A stretch of 64,000 bases of DNA from Pseudonocardia sp. SCN 73-27 (GCA_001725415.1 MEGH01000003.1:197859-261858), one strand, 5' to 3'; shown: positions 50,778-61,028, counted from the stretch's first letter. Notes: a model not told the origin generated them from the letters alone. Made by a program: numbers and translations.

Positions 50778-53700
50778 GTGTCCACCAGCAGTACCTCCGA
50801 TCAGGCGAGCCAGTTCGGCCCAAACGAATGGCTCGTCGAGGAGATGTACCAGCGATTCCTCGACGATCCGGGCGCCGTCGACGCCGCCTGGCACGAGTTC
50901 TTCGCCGACTACCGGCCGCCGGAGGGCGACGCCGCGGCGAGCAACGGATCCACCGCCACCCCCACCACCACGAAGACCGCTGAGGGCCCGGCCGCCGGCT
51001 CGACGCGTTCCGCCGCCGCCTCCGGGACGGCCGCGACGGAGCAGCGCCCGCCCACCGCCGCCACCACGTCGACCTCCCGGTCGACGGCCACGAACAACCA
51101 CGGCGCCGCGACGAAGGCCCCCACCGAGGCCGCGCCGAAGGCCACCCCCGCGAAGCCCGTCGCCGGCACCACGTCGCAGGCCGCCGCGAAGCCGGCCCCC
51201 GCGGCCGCCGCCGGCGCCCTCACCCCGCTGCGCGGTGCGGCGAACGCCGTCGTCAAGAACATGAACGCCTCGCTGACGGTGCCCACCGCCACCAGCGTGC
51301 GCGCGGTGCCGGCCAAGCTGCTGGCCGACAACCGCATCGTCATCAACAACCAGCTCAAGCGCACCCGTGGCGGCAAGCTGTCGTTCACGCACCTCATCGG
51401 CTACGCCGTGGTCAAGGCGCTGGCCGACTTCCCGGTGATGAACCGGTACTACACCGAGACCGACGGCAAGCCCGCCGTCGCGCAGCCCGAGCACGTCAAC
51501 CTCGGGCTCGCGATCGACCTGCAGGGCAAGAACGGGCAGCGCTCGCTCGTCGTCGTCTCGATCAAGGGCTGCGAGGAGATGACCTTCGCGCAGTTCTGGT
51601 CCGCCTACGAGAGCATCGTCTTCAAGGCGCGCAACGGCTCCCTCACCGCCGAGGACTTCGCGGGCACCACGATCAGCCTCACCAACCCCGGCACGCTCGG
51701 CACCAACCACTCGGTGCCGCGGCTCATGCAGGGCCAGGGCACGATCGTCGGCGTCGGCGCGATGGAGTACCCGGCCGAGTTCCAGGGCGCCAGCGAGGAG
51801 CGGCTCGCCGAGATCGGCGTCAGCAAGATCATCACGCTGACCTCGACGTACGACCACCGCATCATCCAGGGCGCCGAGTCGGGCGACTTCCTGCGCCGTG
51901 TGCACCACCTGCTGCTCGGTGGCGACGGCTTCTACGACGACATCTTCCGCTCGCTGCGGGTGCCGTACGAGCCGGTCCGCTGGGTGCAGGACATCCCCGA
52001 GGGTGCGGTCGACAAGACCGCCCGTGTGCTCGAGCTGATCGAGTCCTACCGGACCCGCGGCCACCTCATGGCCGACACCGACCCGCTCAACTACCGTCAG
52101 CGCCGCCACCCCGACCTCGACGTCCTGTCCCACCGGCTCACCCTGTGGGACCTCGACCGCGAGTTCGCCGTCGGAGGGTTCTCCGGCCAGTCCCGGATGA
52201 AGCTGCGCGACGTCCTCGGTGTCCTGCGCGACGCCTACTGCCGCACCATCGGCACCGAGTACATGCACATCGCCGACCCGGAGCAGCGGGCCTGGCTGCA
52301 GGAACGCATCGAGGTCCCGCACCAGAAGCCCGCGGTCGTCGAGCAGAAGTACATCCTGAGCAAGCTCAACGCCGCCGAGGCGTTCGAGACCTTCCTGCAG
52401 ACCAAGTACGTCGGCCAGAAGCGGTTCTCCCTCGAGGGCGGCGAGACCGTCATCCCGCTGCTCGACGCCGTCCTCGACAAGGCCGCCGAGCACGAGCTCG
52501 ACGAGGTCGTCATCGGCATGCCGCACCGCGGCCGGCTCAACGTTCTCGCCAACATCGTCGGCAAGCCGATCAGCCAGATCTTCCGCGAGTTCGAGGGCAA
52601 CCTCGACCCCGGCCAGGCACACGGCTCCGGCGACGTCAAGTACCACCTGGGTGCCGAGGGCAAGTACTTCCGGATGTTCGGCGACGGCGAGACCGTCGTG
52701 TCGCTGGCGTCCAACCCGAGCCACCTCGAGGCCGTCGACCCCGTCCTCGAAGGCATCGTCCGCGCCAAGCAGGACATCCTCGACCAGGGCGACGGCGCGT
52801 TCACCGTGCTGCCGCTGATGATGCACGGCGACGCCGCGTTCGCCGGGCAGGGTGTCGTGGCCGAGACGCTCAACCTGGCGCTGCTGCGCGGCTACCGCAC
52901 CGGCGGCACCGTGCACGTCGTCGTCAACAACCAGGTCGGGTTCACCACCGCGCCCGAGGCGTCGCGCTCCTCCCAGTACTCCACCGACGTCGCGAAGATG
53001 ATCGGCGCGCCCGTCTTCCACGTGAACGGCGACGACCCCGAGGCCTGCGTCTGGGTCGCCAAGCTCGCCGTGGAGTACCGCGAGCGCTGGCACAACGACG
53101 TCGTCATCGACATGATCTGCTACCGCCGCCGCGGCCACAACGAGGGCGACGACCCCTCGATGACCCAGCCGGCCATGTACGACGTCATCGACGCCAAGCG
53201 CAGCGTCCGAAAGATCTACACCGAGTCCCTCATCGGCCGCGGCGACATCACCGTCGACGAGGCCGAGGCCGCGCTCAAGGACTTCTCCAACCAGCTCGAG
53301 CACGTCTTCAACGAGGTCCGCGAGCTGGAGCGCACCCCGCCCACCGCGTCGCCGTCGGTCGAGGACGAGCAGCACGTGCCCACCGACCTCGACACCTCGG
53401 TACCGCTGGAGGTCGTCCACCGCATCGGTGACGCGCACGTCCAGCTGCCCGAGGGCTTCACCGTCCACCAGCGCGTCAAGCCCGTGCTGGCCAAGCGGGA
53501 GAAGATGTCGCGCGAGGGCGGCGTCGACTGGGCCTTCGGCGAGCTCCTGGCCATGGGCTCGCTCGCGATGGACGGCAAGCTCGTCCGGCTCTCGGGCCAG
53601 GACTCGCGGCGCGGCACGTTCGTGCAGCGTCACTCCGTCCTGATCGACCGCAAGAACGGCGAGGAGTACTTCCCACTGCGCAATCTCGCCGAGGACCAGG

Positions 53701-54563
53701 GCCGCTTCCTGCCCTACGACTCGGCGCTCTCGGAGTACGCGGCCGTCGGCTTCGAGTACGGCTACTCCGTCGCCAACCCCGACGCCCTCGTCATGTGGGA
53801 GGCGCAGTTCGGCGACTTCGTCAACGGCGCTCAGTCGATCATCGACGAGTTCATCTCCTCCGGCGAGGCCAAGTGGGGGCAGATGGCCGACGTCGTGCTG
53901 CTGCTGCCGCACGGCCTCGAGGGCCAGGGTCCCGACCACAGCTCCGGCCGCATCGAGCGGTTCCTGCAGCTGTGCGCCGAGGGCTCGATGACGGTCGCCA
54001 TGCCGTCGGAGCCGGCGAACTACTTCCACCTGTTGCGCCGGCACGCCCTCGACGGCGTCCGCCGCCCGCTCGTGGTGTTCACGCCGAAGTGGATGCTGCG
54101 CGCCAAGCAGGTCGTCAGCCCGCTGTCCGACTTCACCGGCGGCCGCTTCCGCACCGTGATCGACGACCCCCGCTTCCGCGAGGGCGACGGACCGGCGTCG
54201 AGCGTCCGCAAGCTCCGGCTGTGCTCCGGCAAGATCTACTGGGAGCTCGCCGCCGCGCTGGAGAAGAAGGGCAACCCCGACGACATCGCCCTCGTCCGGG
54301 TCGAGCAGCTCTACCCGGTGCCGCACCGCCAGCTCGAGGCGATCCTGGACCGCTACCCCAACGCCACCGACGTCCGGTGGGTGCAGGAGGAGCCGGCCAA
54401 CCAGGGCGCCTGGCCGTTCTTCGGGCTCCTGCTCCCGGAGAAGATCGAGCGCCTGGCCGGGCTCAAGCGGGTCTCGCGACGCCGCATGGCCGCCCCGGCC
54501 GCCGGGTCGTCCAAGGTCCACGAGTTCGAGCAGACCGCGTTGATCGAGGAAGCGCTGGCCTGA
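50778..54563 (+). CDS. kgd: Multifunctional 2-oxoglutarate decarboxylase / dehydrogenase E1-E2
   Basis: 1261 residues of the actinobacterial Kgd/SucA type: decarboxylates 2-oxoglutarate with ThDP and, with E2/E3 partners, feeds the TCA cycle; also carboligates with glyoxylate. Domains: N-terminal [19 protein letters not shown] helix (residues ~12-40), an Ala/Thr/Pro linker (~45-145), an E2-like acyltransferase domain with DHRIIQG near 359, then the E1o domain with [17 protein letters not shown], and [11 protein letters not shown]. The linker helix motif would dock GarA, which inhibits the enzyme in mycobacteria. GTG 50778 has SD GAGGCG. Confidence 0.96.
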   Translation: MSTSSTSDQASQFGPNEWLVEEMYQRFLDDPGAVDAAWHEFFADYRPPEGDAAASNGSTATPTTTKTAEGPAAGSTRSAAASGTAATEQRPPTAATTSTSRSTATNNHGAATKAPTEAAPKATPAKPVAGTTSQAAAKPAPAAAAGALTPLRGAANAVVKNMNASLTVPTATSVRAVPAKLLADNRIVINNQLKRTRGGKLSFTHLIGYAVVKALADFPVMNRYYTETDGKPAVAQPEHVNLGLAIDLQGKNGQRSLVVVSIKGCEEMTFAQFWSAYESIVFKARNGSLTAEDFAGTTISLTNPGTLGTNHSVPRLMQGQGTIVGVGAMEYPAEFQGASEERLAEIGVSKIITLTSTYDHRIIQGAESGDFLRRVHHLLLGGDGFYDDIFRSLRVPYEPVRWVQDIPEGAVDKTARVLELIESYRTRGHLMADTDPLNYRQRRHPDLDVLSHRLTLWDLDREFAVGGFSGQSRMKLRDVLGVLRDAYCRTIGTEYMHIADPEQRAWLQERIEVPHQKPAVVEQKYILSKLNAAEAFETFLQTKYVGQKRFSLEGGETVIPLLDAVLDKAAEHELDEVVIGMPHRGRLNVLANIVGKPISQIFREFEGNLDPGQAHGSGDVKYHLGAEGKYFRMFGDGETVVSLASNPSHLEAVDPVLEGIVRAKQDILDQGDGAFTVLPLMMHGDAAFAGQGVVAETLNLALLRGYRTGGTVHVVVNNQVGFTTAPEASRSSQYSTDVAKMIGAPVFHVNGDDPEACVWVAKLAVEYRERWHNDVVIDMICYRRRGHNEGDDPSMTQPAMYDVIDAKRSVRKIYTESLIGRGDITVDEAEAALKDFSNQLEHVFNEVRELERTPPTASPSVEDEQHVPTDLDTSVPLEVVHRIGDAHVQLPEGFTVHQRVKPVLAKREKMSREGGVDWAFGELLAMGSLAMDGKLVRLSGQDSRRGTFVQRHSVLIDRKNGEEYFPLRNLAEDQGRFLPYDSALSEYAAVGFEYGYSVANPDALVMWEAQFGDFVNGAQSIIDEFISSGEAKWGQMADVVLLLPHGLEGQGPDHSSGRIERFLQLCAEGSMTVAMPSEPANYFHLLRRHALDGVRRPLVVFTPKWMLRAKQVVSPLSDFTGGRFRTVIDDPRFREGDGPASSVRKLRLCSGKIYWELAAALEKKGNPDDIALVRVEQLYPVPHRQLEAILDRYPNATDVRWVQEEPANQGAWPFFGLLLPEKIERLAGLKRVSRRRMAAPAAGSSKVHEFEQTALIEEALA

Positions 54564-54584
54564 CCCGGCCACCTCGGTGGGGTG

Positions 54585-54612
54585 CACGCCTGCTTCCTAG
54601 GATGCAGGCGTG
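54585..54612 (+). promoter_or_regulatory. Inverted repeat enclosing the -10 of the DUF6104 gene
   Basis: CACGCCTGC and GCAGGCGTG (9-bp arms) flank TTCCTAGGAT. The -10 TAGGAT (54598-54603) is in the loop and the GTG start is the last three bases of the right arm. It could terminate kgd or be an operator. Confidence 0.5.
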
Positions 54613-54780
54613 TACTTCACCGACCGGGGTATCGAGGAGCTCGTCGACAGGCGCGGCGAGGAGCAGGTCAGCGTCGAGTGGCTGGCCGACAGGTTGCGCG
54701 CCTTCGTCGACCTCAACCCCACCTTCGAGGACGCCGTCGAGCGCCTCGCCAGCTTCCTCGCGCGCGACGACGAGGACTGA
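54610..54780 (+). CDS. DUF6104 family small protein
   Basis: 56 residues: YFTDRGIEELVDRRGEEQVS, EWLADRLRAFVDLNPTFEDA, VERLASFLARDDED. This matches the DUF6104 family of actinobacteria, function unknown, commonly downstream of kgd. GTG 54610 lies 6 bases after TAGGAT, so it has its own leaderless promoter. Very acidic and probably helical. Confidence 0.82.
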   Translation: MYFTDRGIEELVDRRGEEQVSVEWLADRLRAFVDLNPTFEDAVERLASFLARDDED

Positions 54781-54869
54781 CCTCTCCCCGCCGAGTTCGA
54801 CATCGGGCTGGTCCCGATCATGATCGAGCCAGTCCGGCGTCGAGTTCGGCGTGGGTGGGTGGCGGCTTC

Positions 54870-55247
54870 TCAGCGGCGCAGGCTCAGGCCGCGGCGACGG
54901 ACCGCCTCGGCGAGCTCGGCGAAGCGGGCGGAGACCTCGGCGTCCAGCTCGTCGAGATCAGGTGCCTTGCGCAGGCCCGTGGCGGGCTCGGCGGGGTCGG
55001 GCGAGGGCATGGGGCGCAACGTCATCCACGACTCCGACCACAGCATCTCCAGCGCCGCCTCCCACAGCAGCTCGACCCCGGCGCGGGAGAGCGCGACGCG
55101 GTCGCCGACGCGGGCCATGGTGGCGTCGAGCGTCGACAGGGTGTGGGTGAGCTCGGCCGCGCGGGCGAGGTCGCGGTCGCGCAGGGCGTCGACGGCATCG
55201 GTGACCGCGGCGGTGATGGCCTTGTACTCGCGGATCGGGTCGGTCAC
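54870..55247 (-). CDS. Small helical protein at the end of the FtsK-type operon
   Basis: 125 residues, alpha-helical: DPIREYKAITAAVTDAVDAL, DRDLARAAELTHTLSTLDATM, EAALEMLWSESWMTLRPM, then ELDAEVSARFAELAEAV. Not recognised. GTG 55247 overlaps the stop of the FtsK/SpoIIIE-type gene (GTGA), so it is co-translated with it and may act as a partner or cap of that ATPase. Confidence 0.7.
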   Translation of the reverse strand: MTDPIREYKAITAAVTDAVDALRDRDLARAAELTHTLSTLDATMARVGDRVALSRAGVELLWEAALEMLWSESWMTLRPMPSPDPAEPATGLRKAPDLDELDAEVSARFAELAEAVRRRGLSLRR

Positions 55248-57976
55248 GGTGCGGCCTCGCCAACGGGAACGTCGAGATCGGGCACGATCACGACCTGCGG
55301 GCGCGCGTGCTGGGTCCGGTCGAAGAACAGGCCGCGGCCGGGCCGCGGCGCCCATGCGACGACGCCGGTGCCGAGGGCGCCGAGCTCGGCACCCTGGACG
55401 TCGAGGGCGACCCAGGCGCCGACGTCGTCGGGCGAGGCGCCCAGGGTGAGCAGGGTCTTGAGCCGGGCGACGCTGCGCCACCAGCCGAGGACGTGGACGC
55501 CTGTCTCGGGGCCGAAGTGCAGGACGCGGCGCAGGGCCTCGGTGCCGGGCCGGTCGAGGACGTGGTCGGCGGCGTCGGCACCGAACAGGACCAGATGGAT
55601 GCGACGCCCGGGGCCACCGGAGAGCCGGGCGGTGACCTCGGCCGCGAGCTCCTCGACGCGGGCGCGGACGTCGCGGATCCCGATGGTCTGTACCGAACAT
55701 GAACCGGGAACGTGGGCGGCGACGGCCACGGCGATGTCGACGGCCTCGGCGACCAGCGGCGCGAGGATCACCTCGTCATCGTCGGCGATCACCGACAGGG
55801 CGGCGGCGCCGACGACGGACAGGGCGTCGCCGGAGCCGGCCCCGAGGACGGCGAGGTTGCGGCCGGGGGCGTCGGGCAGCGGGACGGTGGCAGAGCTGCC
55901 GGCGACGTCGATGACCTGGCCGAGCAGCGCGTGCGGCACGGCACCGCGCGCGACCCCGCGGGCGAGCGCGGAGTATCGCGGCGCGCGCGAGCCGTCGAAC
56001 AGCGTGGGCGGGGCGAGACCGGCCGGGCGCGCCTCGAAAGCGTTGCGCTGCACCACGTCGACGGTGCCGGGTGCGGTGGCGTCGGGGATGCGGACGGTCT
56101 CGTTGCCGTGTCGGATACCGGACTCGTGGTTGAGGACGGCGTGCCAGCGCGGGAGGTCGAGGGCGGCGTCGTTGAGGTCGGCGAGGACGCGGCGGGCGCG
56201 GGGCAGCGCGATGCGCAGGACGAACTGTTCGAAGATGGCGGGCCGGCCCCAGAAGGCCTCGATGCCGGACACGTCCTGGCTGGCGAGGACGAGGTGGATG
56301 CCCTGGGAACGGCCGCGGCGGGCGACGTCCTCGAGCAGCGCGGTGGCAGCGCGGGTGACGTCGTCGCGTTCGGCGAACAGGTACTGGAACTCGTCGACGA
56401 CGGCGACGATCCGCGGCCAGCGGCCCTCGGGGTCGTGGCGGCGCAGCTCCTCGAGCTTGGTGACCTCGTGGCGTTTGGCGGCCTCGGCGCGGCGGCGCAT
56501 CTCGTCGGACAGGAAACGCAGCAGGGCGAGGCCGAACTCGCGGTCGGTGTTGACGTTGACGCCGATGAGCCGGGCGTGCGGCAGCCAGGAGGGGTCGCGC
56601 TGCCCGGGCGCGAACTGGGCGAACGAGACGCCCTCCTTGAAGTCGAGGAGGTAGAACTCCAGCTCGTCGGGGCCGTACTTGGCGGCCATCGAGCCGATCA
56701 TGGCGAGCAGCAGGTTGGTCTTGCCGGTGCCGCTGGGCCCGCCGACCAGCGCGTGGGGTGAGGCGTCGGCGAGCACGAGGTCCTTGGCGACGCCGTCGGC
56801 GAACCCGATGGGCGCGTGGACGCCGGCGTGGGTGGTGGGCGGGCGGCCGTCGGTGGCGTGCCGCGGCAGGAGGTCGGCGAAGGTGCCGACGCGGCTGCGC
56901 CAGTCCTCGTGCTCGCGGCTGATCTCGTGGCAGGCGGCCACGACGCGGTCACGTTCGAGCGGGGCGTCGAGGGCGACGTCGACGTGCGGGCCGGTCATGG
57001 AGCAGCGGACCCGCTCGAACGCCACGTCGACGGTCTCGACGGCGGCGCTGAGGGTGACGGGCACGTCGAGCAGGACGAGGGAGATCCCGCAGGCCAGGCC
57101 ACCGCGGGCGACGCGCTGGAGCTGGCGGTGGTCGTCCTCGGACAGCGCGGACCGGTTGCCGACGAGGACCGCGACGACCCACGGTTCGGTGCGGGGGTCG
57201 CCGGTCTCGCGGGCGAGCGCGCGCAGCGACGGCTGGCCGTCGACGAGGACGCGGGTGTGGACGCGCCGGATGCGGTCGGAGAGCTCCTCGAGCAGCGCAG
57301 GCAGCCGGGTGGGGTCGTGGACGGTGAGCAGGCCGCTGCCGGTGAGCGGGTAGAGGCCGGGCAGGGAGCCGGTGAACTGGCCGACGTCCCAGACGTGGAC
57401 GGTGACCAGGCCGGGCCGGAAGTGCGACAGCACGCGGACGAGCAGTCCCTCGACGAGGGCCTCGGCGGCGCCGCGGGTGGCGTGGTCGGAGGAGATCTGC
57501 AGGTGGGAGTCGTCGAGCAGCGGGACGCCGACGGGGAACTCGGGCCCACCGGCGACCGACGCGCTCCCGATCCGCCACAGCCGCGGGACGGCGCCGGCGG
57601 CGTCGTCCTTGCCGGGGTCGCCGAGCCAGCGGCGCGGGTCGTCGCCGGCGACACCGGGTGCGGCCGAGGCGAAGACCGCGCGCAGGTCGGCGGGACCGTC
57701 GGCCTGCCAGCCGTCGAAGGCGGCGGCGCGGTCGGCCTCGACCCGTTCGACGACGGACGCGAACGCCGGCGAGTCGAGCGCGGCGGCGAGGCCGGGGTCG
57801 GCGCGGGCGGCGTCGATGCCCTCGTCGCGCAGCCACAGTTCGAGCATGGTGCGGGCGTGGGCGTGAACGGCCTCCTCGCGGGCGCCGCTCGCGGCGCGCA
57901 ACGTGGCCTCGACGGCGTCGACGAACGCGTCGAACGCCTCGTTGATGCGGTCGCGACGACCGCGGCGCGCCATCAC
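55244..57976 (-). CDS. Soluble FtsK/SpoIIIE-type ATPase (EccC-like, no membrane segment)
   Basis: 910 residues. Residues ~1-380 are a helical/alpha-beta N-terminal region. Around 408-417 is Walker A GGPSGTGKTN, with a Walker B near 525 (VAVVDEFQYLF) and an FtsK-type sensor region (LVLASQDVSGIE). A second, degenerate ATPase-like domain follows from ~700 (AVLGAGSGDAL without the Lys). No transmembrane helix is visible, unlike EccCa or FtsK. Two small helical protein genes lie upstream and one downstream on the same strand. A DNA- or protein-translocating role is inferred; the substrate is unknown. Start GTG 57976 or ATG 57973. Confidence 0.8.
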   Translation of the reverse strand: MMARRGRRDRINEAFDAFVDAVEATLRAASGAREEAVHAHARTMLELWLRDEGIDAARADPGLAAALDSPAFASVVERVEADRAAAFDGWQADGPADLRAVFASAAPGVAGDDPRRWLGDPGKDDAAGAVPRLWRIGSASVAGGPEFPVGVPLLDDSHLQISSDHATRGAAEALVEGLLVRVLSHFRPGLVTVHVWDVGQFTGSLPGLYPLTGSGLLTVHDPTRLPALLEELSDRIRRVHTRVLVDGQPSLRALARETGDPRTEPWVVAVLVGNRSALSEDDHRQLQRVARGGLACGISLVLLDVPVTLSAAVETVDVAFERVRCSMTGPHVDVALDAPLERDRVVAACHEISREHEDWRSRVGTFADLLPRHATDGRPPTTHAGVHAPIGFADGVAKDLVLADASPHALVGGPSGTGKTNLLLAMIGSMAAKYGPDELEFYLLDFKEGVSFAQFAPGQRDPSWLPHARLIGVNVNTDREFGLALLRFLSDEMRRRAEAAKRHEVTKLEELRRHDPEGRWPRIVAVVDEFQYLFAERDDVTRAATALLEDVARRGRSQGIHLVLASQDVSGIEAFWGRPAIFEQFVLRIALPRARRVLADLNDAALDLPRWHAVLNHESGIRHGNETVRIPDATAPGTVDVVQRNAFEARPAGLAPPTLFDGSRAPRYSALARGVARGAVPHALLGQVIDVAGSSATVPLPDAPGRNLAVLGAGSGDALSVVGAAALSVIADDDEVILAPLVAEAVDIAVAVAAHVPGSCSVQTIGIRDVRARVEELAAEVTARLSGGPGRRIHLVLFGADAADHVLDRPGTEALRRVLHFGPETGVHVLGWWRSVARLKTLLTLGASPDDVGAWVALDVQGAELGALGTGVVAWAPRPGRGLFFDRTQHARPQVVIVPDLDVPVGEAAP

Positions 57977-58014
57977 CTCCGCCGCCTCACGGGTCTGTCG
58001 CCGGCCGTCATCGG

Positions 58015-58263
58015 CTACAGCCGCGCGTCGAGGTCGCCGACGGCCTGCAGCGCGCCTGCGACATGGTCGTGGCAGCGGTCGAGCTCGTCGGCGGCCCGCG
58101 TCAACGTCGAGGGCACCAACGACTCCGAGTGCTGACGGCTGAGGTCGGCGAGGATGCGGACGGCCTCGGCGACGCCGTCGCCCGCGCGGCGGACCAGCTC
58201 GGCGGCCGTGCGGGTCTGCTCGGCGACGTCGGCGACGACGGCCTTCACCTCGGCGAGCGACAC
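58015..58263 (-). CDS. Small helical protein upstream of the FtsK-type ATPase
   Basis: 82 residues, almost entirely helical with heptad-like Ala/Leu/Val spacing (SLAEVKAVVADVAEQTRTAAEL, EAVRILADLSRQHS, AGALQAVGDLDARL). Size and helical nature resemble WXG100 substrates or their relatives, but the W-x-G turn is absent. GTG 58263 follows a GAGCGGGAC SD. Probably a partner or substrate of the ATPase. Confidence 0.65.
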   Translation of the reverse strand: MSLAEVKAVVADVAEQTRTAAELVRRAGDGVAEAVRILADLSRQHSESLVPSTLTRAADELDRCHDHVAGALQAVGDLDARL

Positions 58264-58294
58264 GTCCCGCTCCCGTGTCCTGCGGTCCCGGCCC

Positions 58295-58555
58295 TCACAG
58301 CCGGGCCGCGACGCCCTCGGACTCCTGGATCGCCGAGGCGACGGCCTGCTGCACCTCGGAAATGCTGCGGGCGGCCTCGGCGTAGGCCGAGTTGGCGGAG
58401 TCGACGTCGGACTGGCTGCTGCCCGCGGTGACCTGCTGCAGCGCCGACTGGGCCTGCTCGATGCACGACTGCGCCTGCTGCAGCGCCCCGAGGCTCTCGG
58501 AGGCCTTGTCGTTGGCCAGTGCGATACCGGCCCGGACCTCTTCGATGCTCGCCAT
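58295..58555 (-). CDS. Small helical coiled-coil protein, first gene of the FtsK-type operon
   Basis: 86 residues with two long helices (ASIEEVRAGIALANDKASES, then EAARSISEVQQAVASAIQES) around a Gly-Ser turn (TAGSSQSDVDSAN). This is the helical-hairpin architecture of WXG100/ESAT-6-like proteins, without W-x-G. One Cys (SCIEQAQ). ATG 58555 is preferred over an in-frame ATG at 58585. It is 31 bases upstream of the 82-residue protein gene. Confidence 0.65.
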   Translation of the reverse strand: MASIEEVRAGIALANDKASESLGALQQAQSCIEQAQSALQQVTAGSSQSDVDSANSAYAEAARSISEVQQAVASAIQESEGVAARL

Positions 58556-58617
58556 TGCGGGGTGCCTCGCTTCCGCTCGTTCCACCGCGCGGTCGGGGTC
58601 CGCCGGTGCAGGCGTGA

Positions 58618-58623
58618 AATCTA
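58618..58623 (-). promoter_or_regulatory. -10 box of the FtsK-type operon
   Basis: Minus-strand TAGATT lies in the only AT-rich spot between the operon start (58555) and the DUF5134 gene, giving a leader of about 55 bases. Confidence 0.4.
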
Positions 58624-58697
58624 GCGGCCCCCCGCGGCCGTACCCGTCCGGGTCATCCCCTTGCGATGCTACGTGTCCGGGTGCTCGTGGGCAGGTT

Positions 58698-59327
58698 CTA
58701 CAGCATCCCGAGACACATGACGGTCATGGCCCCGGCCATGGCGATGTGGGCGCCGGTTGCGGTGCGCGCGGACCGGAGCCGGGCCAGCCGTCCGGGTTCG
58801 ACGGCGGTGTCGAGCGAGCGGGTCGCGACGGGTGACGCGACGGCGGCACGCAGGCCGTCGGTGGCCGGTTCGCACGCACAGTCGGCCTCGCCGCGGGCCG
58901 CGGAGAACAGTCGGTCGCCGCAGCGCAGCGCGTGCCACGCGAAGAAACCGGCGAGCAGCAGCGCCGCGACCGGGAGCAGCCCGACGCCGCCGTGCCCGCC
59001 GTGGCCGCCCGCGGCGTCGTGACCGCCCATGGTGAGCATGAACAGCATCGCGACGGCGCAGACGACGTGGTAGCCGGCGTCGCGGGTGCCGAGCCCGGCA
59101 CGGACGGCGAGCGCCGCGAACCACAGCCCGGTCGCCGCGAAGACGACGAGCCAGACGGCGTCGGGCACCGGGTCGCCCAGTGGTGAGTACATGGCGGCCA
59201 TGCCGACGCCCATGGCGGCGTGCGACGCCTCACCGACGCGGTCTCCGCGCATGAGCAGCAGCCGGGCGAGGTGCAGCACGCCGAGGGCGAGACAGCCCAC
59301 GGCGAGGACCACGTGCACCCACTCCAT
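58698..59327 (-). CDS. DUF5134 membrane protein
   Basis: 209 residues with about six transmembrane helices (VHVVLAVGCLALGVLHLARLL, AVWLVVFAATGLWFAALAV, VVCAVAMLFMLTMG, LLPVAALLLAGFFAWHAL, AHIAMAGAMTVMCLGML) and a His/Gly-rich loop (GGHDAAGGHGGHGG) that could bind metal. It is read in the same direction as the multicopper oxidase operon upstream (59460-61462) and may belong to the same copper-related set, since DUF5134 proteins often neighbour such oxidases. ATG 59327 excludes the Arg-rich upstream frame. Confidence 0.75.
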   Translation of the reverse strand: MEWVHVVLAVGCLALGVLHLARLLLMRGDRVGEASHAAMGVGMAAMYSPLGDPVPDAVWLVVFAATGLWFAALAVRAGLGTRDAGYHVVCAVAMLFMLTMGGHDAAGGHGGHGGVGLLPVAALLLAGFFAWHALRCGDRLFSAARGEADCACEPATDGLRAAVASPVATRSLDTAVEPGRLARLRSARTATGAHIAMAGAMTVMCLGML

Positions 59328-59459
59328 TCGCGGGGACCCCCTCACCCGTCCAGGCCTGCGTCGCCCAGAACGGTAAGGGACCGTCACGCTCCGAATCCAT
59401 ACGGTGAGGGGGTAGTGACTTCCCGGCCCGGACGTGCAGTGACGTCGTCGGGGCCGGTG

Positions 59460-61028
59460 TCAGACGGTGCGGATCGTGGCCATCATCGCCATGTCCTCGT
59501 GCTCCAGGTTGTGGCAGTGGAAGACGTAGCGGCCGGCGTACTGCGTGAACCGCACCGCCACGTCGACGATCTCGGCGGGCAGCACGTCGACGGTGTCCTT
59601 CCAGCCGGCGTCGGCGGGGCGTGGTGGGCGGCCGTCGCGGGCGAGCACCTGGAACTGGTCGAGGTGCACGTGCACGGGATGGTGGACGTCGGTACGGAAA
59701 CGCCAGGTCTCGACCTGGCCCAGCGGGACATCGGCCAGCGAGACGTTCGGGTCGAAGGAGCGGTCGTTGATGGTCCAGCCGCGGGTGCCGCCGACTGCGC
59801 CGCGGCTGAACGAGAACTCCCGCATCACCGGGCCCGGCACGAGGGGCGTGACGTCGTCGGCGAGCCGGTCGGGGACGCGGCTGTCGTCGCGGGCGGTGCG
59901 CACGACGCGGAACCGCAGGACATCGGCGGTGGAGCCGGTGCCCAGGGTGTTGACCAGCGTCACCTCGGTGCCCACCGGGACGGCGGAGAAGTCGACGACG
60001 ACGTCGAACCGCTCCCCCGGTGCCATCGCGATGCTGTCGAGGCGCTGCGGCGCGGCGAGCAGGCCACCGTCGGACCCGATCTGCGTGAACGGCATGTCCG
60101 GCCCGCCGGGGACCGTCAGGGCGAGGACGAAGCGACGGGCGTTGGCGGCGTTGAGGATCCGCAGCCGGTAGCGCGCGGCGTCGACGTCGTGGACCGGCCA
60201 CGGCGCCCCGTTGACGAGGACGACGTCGCCCAGCACGCCGGGCATCCAGTGGTCCTCGACGCCCGGCACGGTGCGCAGGGTGCGGTCGAGCGACGGGTAG
60301 GAGAGCGCGGCGTCGGCATCGAAGGCGCGGTCGCAGATGACGAGCGGGAGCTCGCGGTCGCCGTGGGGGAGGCCGAGCGCGTCCTCGGCGTCGTCGCGGA
60401 CGATGTGCATCCCGGCGAGGCCGCGGTAGACGGCCGGACCGGTGAAATCCATGCGGTGGTCGTGGTACCAGAGCGTCGCGGCGCGTTGGGTCATCGGGTA
60501 GCGGTGCTCGCGGACACCGGCGGCGAGGTCGCCGGTCATGGTGGTGCCGTTGTGGGAGTGGGCCCAGTTGGAGCTGTCGCCGACGGGGAGCACCAGGTCG
60601 AGGGGCCAGCCGTCGGAGTCGGCGGGGGTGTGGCCGCCGTGCAGGTGCGCCACGGTCGGTACCGGCAGCCGGTTGGTGTGGCGGACCACGACCGGTCGAC
60701 CCGACCGGGTCTCGAACGTCGGTCCGGGGAAGGTGCCGTCGTAGCCCCAGATCGCGGTGCGCCGGCCGGGGAGGATCTCGACGTCGGCGGCGCGCTGGGT
60801 GATCTCGTAGAGGTCGGCGCCGTCGAGGGTGCCGGTGGGCCTCGCGACGGCGGGGATCGGGAGCGGGACCGTGTACGGCGCGGGGAGCGGGACGGCGCTG
60901 GTGAGGGTCTCGCCGGTCTGCCCGGCGGGAGTGTCGAGGCCGACGGCGCCGCAGGCCGAGAGCCCGGCGACGGCGGCCGCGCCGCCGAGCACACCGAGGA
61001 ACCCGCGCCGTGACATGCGCGGGGTCAC
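59460..61028 (-). CDS. Tat-exported multicopper oxidase
   Basis: 522 residues starting with a twin-arginine signal (SRRGFLGVLGGAAAVAGLSAC) that also has a lipobox LSAC, so export by Tat followed by lipidation is expected. Type 1/2/3 copper ligands are visible as HLHGGH, WYHDHRM, HHPVHVHLDQF and HCHNLEHEDMAMM. The enzyme oxidises cuprous ions, metals or phenolics with reduction of O2 to water. GTG 61028 overlaps the upstream stop (GTGA), a better start than ATG 61016. Confidence 0.92.
   Translation of the reverse strand: MTPRMSRRGFLGVLGGAAAVAGLSACGAVGLDTPAGQTGETLTSAVPLPAPYTVPLPIPAVARPTGTLDGADLYEITQRAADVEILPGRRTAIWGYDGTFPGPTFETRSGRPVVVRHTNRLPVPTVAHLHGGHTPADSDGWPLDLVLPVGDSSNWAHSHNGTTMTGDLAAGVREHRYPMTQRAATLWYHDHRMDFTGPAVYRGLAGMHIVRDDAEDALGLPHGDRELPLVICDRAFDADAALSYPSLDRTLRTVPGVEDHWMPGVLGDVVLVNGAPWPVHDVDAARYRLRILNAANARRFVLALTVPGGPDMPFTQIGSDGGLLAAPQRLDSIAMAPGERFDVVVDFSAVPVGTEVTLVNTLGTGSTADVLRFRVVRTARDDSRVPDRLADDVTPLVPGPVMREFSFSRGAVGGTRGWTINDRSFDPNVSLADVPLGQVETWRFRTDVHHPVHVHLDQFQVLARDGRPPRPADAGWKDTVDVLPAEIVDVAVRFTQYAGRYVFHCHNLEHEDMAMMATIRTV

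Noticed and set aside
58015-58555. Calling the two small helical proteins WXG100 (EsxA/EsxB).
   Set aside because: Neither has a W-x-G turn or the C-terminal YxxxD/E export motif; only size and helicity agree.
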